In this document: positions 57,814 to 64,000 of the stretch, in pieces
Numbering within the stretch: the first letter of the stretch is position 1
Layout of the letters: each line of letters starts with the position of its first letter
Program-made: the position numbers and the translations under genes
DNA from: Cladophialophora immunda
Lineage: Eukaryota; Ascomycota; Eurotiomycetes; Chaetothyriales; Herpotrichiellaceae
DNA length: 64,000 nucleotides
NCBI RefSeq assembly: GCF_000835495.1
Contig: NW_015622545.1
Location: 62,001-126,000, forward strand
Direction: 5' to 3'
The notes under the pieces: model-generated
Database searches by the model: none
What the model was told of the DNA's origin: nothing
The model's input: the letters and a program-made list of their open reading frames with translations, nothing else

Positions 57814-58564
57814 CTTCACTCTTGTGTGATCCACCGAGTTTCTGTGGTAGGCCCGCCTGCCCCAGTGCAGAAGATGGCTTTATTCCAATCATGAAGACTA
57901 GTCCACCCATGCTGAACCTACTTGTTCTCCACACTCGCGGAGAAACTATTCACGGGGCAAGTCACCTCAGGATTTGTCGTCCGGGACGTGTCCATCTCCG
58001 GTGCGACGGTGATGATCTTAGGCAAGACTCTCGCAAACGCGGGGGAGGGGCGGCGGAAGCAGGCTGAAGGAAGGTAGAGTTCCTCGACCGTGGCGACATT
58101 TGGATACGAATGTGTCCTGGTTTGCCGGTGCGGAATGCTGCATCAAGTCGTCGGGCGGCAGTGGTCCGACGATGGTCGAGTGGCCAAGTGTAAATACGAG
58201 ATCTAGGCCGCTCGGCGAGTGAGAGGAGCATTGACAGGCGAAGCCACGCGAAAGGCTGGGCATGGTGCTAGATCTGCAAATTTGCTGTAGGCTAGGTCTG
58301 GCACTTGGTACTCCAAGTAGAACAATCAAGTGTATTGGCATTATCCGCACGTCATTGATAGTCATGGTCTCTTTATAAATTTCGAATATAGTATGTTTGA
58401 GCCGAAGTTGGGATGGGAACTAAAGCCGTTCAAGAGTGCATAAGGCCAGAATGGTGAGGTCTAAAAATCCCCTCGCCATCCCAATTTGCAGTATGTTGCC
58501 ACCGCATGCTGTTTCGAATCTGTTCGGCTGCATACGCGAACAATGGATAGTCGTCTGCTGCTGT

Positions 58565-58578
58565 TGTAGACATCTACA
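58565..58578. promoter_or_regulatory. Short palindrome (6-bp arms)
   Basis: TGTAGA and TCTACA form inverted arms around a 2-base spacer, 28 bases left of the larger palindrome. It could bind a dimeric factor. On its own it is weak. Confidence 0.3.
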
Positions 58579-58605
58579 GCTCGTTGAGTTTCATGCCTTG
58601 AAATG

Positions 58606-58626
58606 GTCGGCTCACTGTGAGCCGAC
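58606..58626. promoter_or_regulatory. Perfect palindrome, candidate operator
   Basis: Two 10-base arms, GTCGGCTCAC and its exact inverse complement, surround a single T. Each arm holds a CGG triplet facing the centre, the pattern Zn2Cys6 dimers use. It sits mid-promoter between the hexose transporter and the SDR. Confidence 0.6.
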
Positions 58627-58970
58627 GTATGGTGGGCGCTCGATGTCGATAGGGGACGAACCAAAGACTAGTCCGTCATAGGCTCTATCTGATCCGCATC
58701 GGCAGCACCTCCAGTTCTAAATCAGAGTTCATTGGCGCAGACAACGAGGGTCGGTCGTCCGATGGACGATTGTGACAGGAAAAAACCCGGTCGATCGCCA
58801 TCGGAAGACAATGTCCCGAGAGGACAACTAGCCAGGGAATCCCGCATTTAACGAAAGCCCTTGCAACGTTGTTGCATTCTACGACCTTGCAGGTTGAGCG
58901 ATAAAACTCTTTGCAACAAGTTCGGCTTTTTTTGGATCGATCCTATTCTGTTTTTTCGAATCAGCCCAGC

Positions 58971-59795
58971 ATGTCGATGTCCATTGAGGAATGCGCAACT
59001 CCCCGGCCCCCAAAGCCAACCCCGCCAACGCCCGAAAATGTCTTTGACCAGCTCTCCATGAAAGATCGAGTGGTGTGCATTACAGGTGCTTCAGATGGCA
59101 TTGGATGGGCGGTTGCCGAAGCCATGGCAGAGGCCGGAGCCAATCTGGCCCTCTGGTACAACACGAACGACGCAGCCAAATCCAAGGGGGCACAATTGGC
59201 GTCTAAACACGGTATCACGGTCAAAGCTTATCAAGTCGAAGTTTCAGACCCGTCGCGAGTGCAACAAGCTGTCGGGGAGGTGGCCAAGGACTTCGGCCGT
59301 CTGGATGTCTTCGTTGCAAACGCCGGGATGGCCATTTCCAAGCCAATCCTCGAGCAAACGGTGGACGAATATCGAAAGCAGATGTCAGTCAACGTGGATG
59401 GTGTCTTTTTCTGTGCCAAGTACGCAGGAGAGGTCTTCAAGCAACAAGGCCGGGGGAACTTGATCATCACGTCTAGCATGTCGGCTCACATTGTCAACGT
59501 TCCCGTGGACCAGCCGGTCTACAATGCCACCAAGGCCGCTGTGACCCATCTAGGCAAGAGCTTGGCGCGAGAGTGGCGGGATTTTGCACGCGTCAACATC
59601 GTCAGTCCCGGGTTCTTCCAGACAAAGATGGGAGCCTCACCGTTGTGCGAGAACGAGGGGCACCGGATGGCAGTGCTTGGGCGTCAAGGGCACGTGCGGG
59701 AAATCAAGGGTCTCTATCTGTATCTGGCGAGTGATGCGTCGAGCTTTCAGACTGGAAGCGATGTTCTCATTGACGGAGGCTATACTTTACCATGA
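58971..59795 (+). CDS. SDR, sorbose reductase / polyol dehydrogenase-like, single exon
   Basis: 274 residues, starting at MSMSIEECATP. It has the fungal L-sorbose reductase/D-arabinitol dehydrogenase layout: a Pro-rich N tail (RPPKPTPPTPENVFDQLSMKDRV), TGASDGIG cofactor loop, NAGMAIS, TSSMSAHIVNVP, YNATKAA catalytic Tyr/Lys, SPGFF and a C-terminal LIDGGYTLP. The AHIVNVPxDQPVYNATK stretch is characteristic. These enzymes interconvert ketoses and sugar alcohols with NADP(H). It is divergent from a hexose-type transporter and followed by a decayed second transporter, consistent with sugar or polyol metabolism. The exact substrate is not readable. Confidence 0.92.
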   Translation: MSMSIEECATPRPPKPTPPTPENVFDQLSMKDRVVCITGASDGIGWAVAEAMAEAGANLALWYNTNDAAKSKGAQLASKHGITVKAYQVEVSDPSRVQQAVGEVAKDFGRLDVFVANAGMAISKPILEQTVDEYRKQMSVNVDGVFFCAKYAGEVFKQQGRGNLIITSSMSAHIVNVPVDQPVYNATKAAVTHLGKSLAREWRDFARVNIVSPGFFQTKMGASPLCENEGHRMAVLGRQGHVREIKGLYLYLASDASSFQTGSDVLIDGGYTLP

Positions 59796-60208
59796 ACGCA
59801 TATGGTGCTTTGGTCAAATCTATTCGTCGGGACACAAATTCCACCTTAGACAACTCTTTCCCAGACGGGGAATCTAATCAAGAGTGTCTTACCCATGACC
59901 GGACTGTCTCAATCGCTGTCGTAGATGTCAATGACCGCAAAAGATCCGACTCTGATGCCATCTGAGGAAGGATAAATCTATGTTATACGTGCCGCAAATG
60001 TGATAGCCAACATGCGGGGGTGCGCATATGGCAATCACTTCATCCTCCGGATGCTGATGGCTTGGCACAGCGGAGAAAGTACATATTCGGTTAGAGCGAC
60101 AGAATGGGAATGGCGCTCCACCTGGCCATTCCTCCCTCGAGATGTTGTCTCACTACACACTACCATGAGTTATCAGGTGGTTCCGTGACGTCGAGATAAA
60201 GACTTGAC
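59796..60208. terminator. Convergent 3' region
   Basis: The SDR (plus) and the transporter pseudogene (minus) end toward each other here. Nothing else is recognised. Confidence 0.4.
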
Positions 60209-62118
60209 TCAGTATCCACGCCAGCTATTTTCAAAAGATCCGCCCCTTGCGAGAGAGAAGTAACCAGAGCTTTCCAGAACTGCTTGAAACTCTTTGAACC
60301 TTGTTGCACGGGCCTTCTTTTCACACAGTATGTCGAGCTCCAGGTAAGTGGGACCCTTGGGCTCCGGTAGTCGGATGTAACACCACGCAAAACTCAAAGC
60401 AGTCGTCACGGCATAGAAAAAGCACGTCTTGCCCCGCGAGTTCAGCGCCGCTGGGTTGAGCATATGCGACGTGCCATTGTTCATTGCGATACTGATGGCG
60501 TTATACGCCGCACGCGCAAGGACAACTGACTTGACCCGGAGGCAGGTAGAAGGCACCTCGGCTACTAGGACGTAGCAAACCGGTCCGAGGGTCATGTCGT
60601 ACACAAAGGTCAGAAGGATGAGGAGACTGGCTGTTGCCCACGATGTGGATGTCGATGGCCTGAGCGTTCCAACGATTCCGGCCGAGACAAGGATACAGAA
60701 CGAAACAACTGACCCCGTCAGATATAGCCTTCGTCTTCCGATTCTGGGGAGCAGGAACCACGATAACTCCTCCTAGGATCGCCAGAGCATACATTCCCAC
60801 TGCGAGGGTAAAAGAGGCTTGGACCCCAACTCCGGCCTGTTCAAAGAAGTAGGCTTCGAACCCAGTTAGTGTTGAACCGCTCATCGCCTGTGCGCAATAG
60901 ACCATGCAGCAGATCTCCGTTCGGCGGAGGTTGGTCCCCTTGAAACAGTCCAGGATGGAGGCGGTCTCGCCGTGGAGATAACTTTCCGATATCATTCGTC
61001 TGTTTCATCATGGCAAGAATCCCGTCAACCGTGAAGCCGTTAAGTCTCATGGTGACAAGACGCAACAAGGATCGTTTCGCTTGGCGCAATTTTCCATGTC
61101 TTACAAGCCACCCTGCAGTGTATCAGAGTTGTTCAACTCGCTATATCCCCCGGAAGTCAACTCACATGGGCTCTCAGGAGCAAAAATAACGCCAGACAGG
61201 ATCACAGCGGCAAACAACCATTGAAGGCCGAACGGGATTCGATATGACCACTGGGATGCATTGTTGACCAGCCCTCGCATCACAGCCACTCCCAATAACT
61301 GCCTGATCAGTCAGCACATATTCACATTGCTTAATAGATAAGCTCGCATTTGCACTGGCATGACTTCGCCAGCATATGTTGTCGACAGAGATTGAAAGGC
61401 GCCCCATGGAACACCTTTTCTCGTCGGCATCTGGATCCCGCATCTCTCCCATAGGCAAAGGTGTACCACATAAAATCTGAGATACCAATATCATTTCGAT
61501 GTTCACGGCAAAGAACGCGGGAAACACAAATAACAGCATGAGGATCAGCGTCCCTATCATCGTCCATCGATGACCAAATCGATCGGTCCAAAGGCCGTTG
61601 AGGAAGAGACCCACGATCTCGCCAGAATTTGTCAAAGCTGCTTGCCATCTCGGGTTAATCTGGTATGTGACCGTCGTAGCCGAGTCTGGCCCGTGAACTG
61701 CAGATCCATAAGCCGCTCGAAAGGCCCGGAAGGCGTAAAAGCCGTTTATCAGCGTGGTGTCGTAGCCTTCCATGATGATCGTGCAGGAGAGGAGGAATGA
61801 CCGGGCGATGGCTTTAGGGTAGAGACGACAGCCGGTGGAAAATGTCATCTTTCGTTCCATGGAAGCTGCTGCAGTCGCATCCCTTGAGGGCCCAAGGGGT
61901 TCAGGCACGGTGGCGAAGAAATCTCGCAACACATCATTCTTGGCGAGGCTGTCTCTCTCCTGCGTCTAGTTTGTCTGTTCGTCGCACACCCCTCCAAACT
62001 GGGTGTCGACAGCCGCCACAGAAGACTCGACCAGAGTATGATTGCCAGACGCAAATTCCACAAACTCTGAAGGGTGAGGGTCTTTGGTCGACGATGGGAT
62101 ATTGGTGAGTTCGGCCAT
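60209..62118 (-). pseudogene. Decayed MFS alpha-glucoside-type transporter
   Basis: A full-length relative of the transporter at 47.2-49.1 kb can be followed from the ATG at 62118 (MAELTNIP) to a stop at 60209, but it is broken four times. Codon 51 is TAG (61968-61966) inside a conserved-looking N tail. TGA stands at 61313-61311, where the intact relative has Trp (its NLCWCIGQ against NMC-stop-LIRQ). A frameshift lies near 60990-61003, between MMKQTN and ESYLHGE. Another lies near 60757-60765, before WFLLPRIGRRRLYLTG. Between the breaks the sequence remains well conserved, with normal introns such as GTACACC-AAAAG in the CGVPWGAF region. This suggests recent loss. It is flanked by two SDR genes. 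Confidence 0.85.
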
Positions 62119-62439
62119 CCCATCGTCCTTTTAATGGGTACCTAGGTGGTTAGTTGTTGCCGAATGCGATTCACTGGGCTGGGAATCGAGTCGTGACAGC
62201 CGGCGCACAGACCAAGTGGGTTGGCCTGACGAACTACGAGCTGGAGGTGTGGAAGGCAACTCGTGTTAAATGACCCAGAACTAACACCACCTGAGCATGA
62301 TCTATGTGCCGGGTGGCAGGCATCGGAGCAAGGTGAGCCGACCCAAACACGAGGGATTGGCATCAAGTACACAGTGGGTTTCCTCTATTTCCCTATCATC
62401 TATTTCCGCCCTTTGTACGTTAGAATTTGGTTCTATCAA
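62119..62439. other. Short intergenic region
   Basis: About 320 bases upstream of the pseudogene and downstream of the last SDR, both on the minus strand. No feature is seen. Confidence 0.4.
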
Positions 62440-63375
62440 TCAAAAACACATCGCACCTCCGTCTACCAAGAGATCTGCTCCCGTGATGTATCCTCCCGCC
62501 CGCCGACTACTCAACAGAATGATCGGCCCTGTGATCTCCTCAATATCACCCATTCTGCCAAAAGGACAGTGTGAAGCCCAGATATCGCGGATTGGCTTGA
62601 GACTATCACCGGCATTTAGGACAGTATCCATATACCCGGGGCTGATCGAATTGACTCGGATCCCGTGAACCGCCCATTCTGCTGCTAAATTGCGTGTCAT
62701 ATGACTGACGGCAGCTTTACTGACATTATATGCCAGCTGGGGCTGCGGGAAGTTGGTAGGATGTGCAGAGATCGAGGAGGTCAAGACGATGCTTCCACCC
62801 CGTTTTTGTTCGATCATGTGCTTTGCGACAGCGCGAGCGCAATGGAAGGAGCCCACCAAGTTCACATCGATGACCTTGCGAAATTGTTGGGAGGATGCTG
62901 CAATGGAGTGGACGCAGTCAACAATTCCCGCGAAACAACAGAGGATGTCGATGCTTTGTGCGGTGGCCACTGCTTGCTGAACTGCTTCCTCGACGGCTTG
63001 AGGACATGTGACGTCGACCGCGTAGGTGTACACCTGGTGTGGGAAGTCCTTCCGTAATGTGTCGACCTGAGCTTCAGAGGACTTTAAAGTTCCCGGTAAG
63101 TCGAATAGGCAAACTACAGAGAGTCCATGTTCGATGAGTGCTCTCGCAGCTACCAAGCCGAGAGAACCTGCGCCTCCTGTCAGGATCGCGCCCCCTTCCA
63201 CTTTGAACCGTTCTGTAGCTGTGGCGGTATGACTGAGAGAAGAAGTCGAAGATATGCACGGCGCTGTCAGCGGGTTGGAGGACGACGATAGGGTCATGGT
63301 TGGAATGATACGCGACGCGAGCATCTCCCTTGCGTCTTCAACGGGGACACTCGTTGCCGGTTGGAGTTCACCCAT
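62440..63375 (-). CDS. SDR with Ser/Thr-rich N-terminal extension, single exon
   Basis: 311 residues from the ATG at 63375 (MGELQPATS). A further upstream reading uses no ATG. The first ~57 residues are rich in Ser, Thr and Ala. Then come an altered cofactor loop GGAILTGGAGSLG (Ser-Leu-Gly in place of GIG), FDLPG after strand 2 (Asp, NAD type), CFAGIV where NNAG is usual, SSISAHPTNFP, YNVSKAA catalytic Tyr/Lys, and SPGYMDT. The C terminus is GADLLVDGGA. The AHPTNFPQPQLAYNVSK block is close to the sorbose-reductase-like SDR at 59 kb, so the two are probably related enzymes for sugars or polyols. The N extension could be a targeting or spacer part. Confidence 0.88.
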   Translation of the reverse strand: MGELQPATSVPVEDAREMLASRIIPTMTLSSSSNPLTAPCISSTSSLSHTATATERFKVEGGAILTGGAGSLGLVAARALIEHGLSVVCLFDLPGTLKSSEAQVDTLRKDFPHQVYTYAVDVTCPQAVEEAVQQAVATAQSIDILCCFAGIVDCVHSIAASSQQFRKVIDVNLVGSFHCARAVAKHMIEQKRGGSIVLTSSISAHPTNFPQPQLAYNVSKAAVSHMTRNLAAEWAVHGIRVNSISPGYMDTVLNAGDSLKPIRDIWASHCPFGRMGDIEEITGPIILLSSRRAGGYITGADLLVDGGAMCF

Positions 63376-64000
63376 TATGGCTCTTCCACGATGGACAGAG
63401 AGATGCCAGCAAGAAACCGGAAAATAATGATCTAAGCTCAATAAAGCTCAATATGTATAAGAAAATTAAAATTAGAGAATCTGGAATGCTAGGAAGAGGA
63501 GTTTTTTGGCAACAGGCTTGGAACCTCGCCCCAAAGAACCATGGTTAATTGTCCACGGCATCGGCTTGCTGTGCTCCGTATAGAGGATTGTCTTACAAGG
63601 GTTTGATCCGCACAAACTAATTCAAGCGAGCGTCCAGGTAATCTAAGACTTCCGACAAGTGAGAGCCTTCGGCTCACAGTGCTCCGAACACCAACCGCCT
63701 CTCCGAAGCCCCTGTTCTCGTGGTACATTCTTTGCGCACTAGGTAATTTAACCTTTAATGGATTTTGCCTGGTAACAGATCTTAGTATTCTCGTGATTGC
63801 CTCTCAGATGGCCAGTGTCGGGGAATCTGCCATGCGTGTCTGGTGGGTGGCAGCGTGGAACAGCGCTGCCCCAGATGCCAGCGTTTCTGTTCCTCTCTAG
63901 CAGTCCTGGTTTAGACACCACATTTACCACCTCGAGCTTTAATCAATCTTCATAAAGTGCCATTCCCCCTAGGACAGGGATGTCGCGTCTACCAGGTCAC
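63376..64000. other. Right-edge intergenic region
   Basis: This is the promoter of the last SDR and unassigned DNA. It holds a hairpin-like GTGAG...CTCAC around 63660-63680 that partly repeats the 58.6 kb palindrome. No gene is recognised before the window ends. Confidence 0.45.

Larger units (their letters stand above)
57692..58970. promoter_or_regulatory. Divergent promoter, hexose transporter / SDR
   Basis: About 1.3 kb lie between outward-facing start codons. The region contains a TATA box for the transporter, two palindromes in the middle, and a T-rich leader before the SDR. Confidence 0.55.

Noticed and set aside
60209..62118. RIP (repeat-induced point mutation) as cause of the transporter decay
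   Set aside because: Only one stop fits a CA-context change, the other does not, and frameshifts are not produced by RIP. The sequence is not generally AT-enriched.
1..64000. tRNA genes, CRISPR arrays, intact transposons
   Set aside because: No tRNA T-loop/anticodon pattern, spaced direct repeats, transposase or reverse transcriptase motifs were seen on reading. Dedicated scans (tRNA covariance models, repeat finders) were not possible here.

Overview
The window looks like nuclear chromosomal DNA of a filamentous ascomycete (Pezizomycotina). Almost every gene is split by short GT-AG introns of about 45-80 bases with CTAAC/CTGAC-like branch sites. Zn2Cys6 regulators, a HET-domain protein, many MFS transporters and many short-chain dehydrogenases (SDRs) are typical of that group. 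A black-yeast relative (Chaetothyriales, Eurotiomycetes) would fit this gene mix, but that placement is inference. I rebuilt gene models by joining open frames across splice sites. They have not been checked against transcripts or a database.

Left part (0.6-15.1 kb): a compact run of catabolic-type genes. On the minus strand lie an MFS sugar-type transporter, a cytochrome P450, an SDR and a Baeyer-Villiger-type flavin monooxygenase. Divergent from the last is a PF04199 'cyclase'-type hydrolase. Two regulators follow: a DUF3425 protein (minus) and a hybrid C2H2/Zn2Cys6 factor (plus). P450 hydroxylation, SDR oxidation, Baeyer-Villiger oxygen insertion and hydrolysis, with an importer and regulators, form a plausible ring- or ketone-degrading (or natural-product) cluster.

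Middle part (15-45 kb): mostly unrelated genes. These are a small tail-anchored-looking membrane protein, a type II membrane dipeptidyl aminopeptidase (DapB-like), an unusual trypsin-fold protease, a remnant of a secreted Thr-rich protein, a two-exon beta-helix protein, a HET-domain protein tail-to-tail with a multi-pass membrane protein that has a CorA-like end, a Zn2Cys6 regulator, a coiled-coil protein, an SDR with a GC-AG intron, and a 14-TM drug-type MFS pump divergent from that SDR.

Right part (45-64 kb): a sugar-centred neighbourhood. It has an SDR with a mitochondrial-type presequence, an alpha-glucoside-type MFS transporter, a GH31 alpha-xylosidase, a glutathione S-transferase, a hexose-type MFS transporter, a sorbose-reductase-like SDR, a decayed second alpha-glucoside-type transporter (two stops, two frameshifts), and a last SDR. 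The loci suggest import and breakdown of alpha-xylosides or related sugars and sugar-alcohol redox steps. A perfect 21-bp palindrome lies in the shared promoter of the hexose transporter and the sorbose-reductase-like SDR.

There is no sign of rRNA, tRNA, CRISPR or an intact transposon. Four long G or C homopolymers (12-18 bases) are scattered through non-coding DNA.
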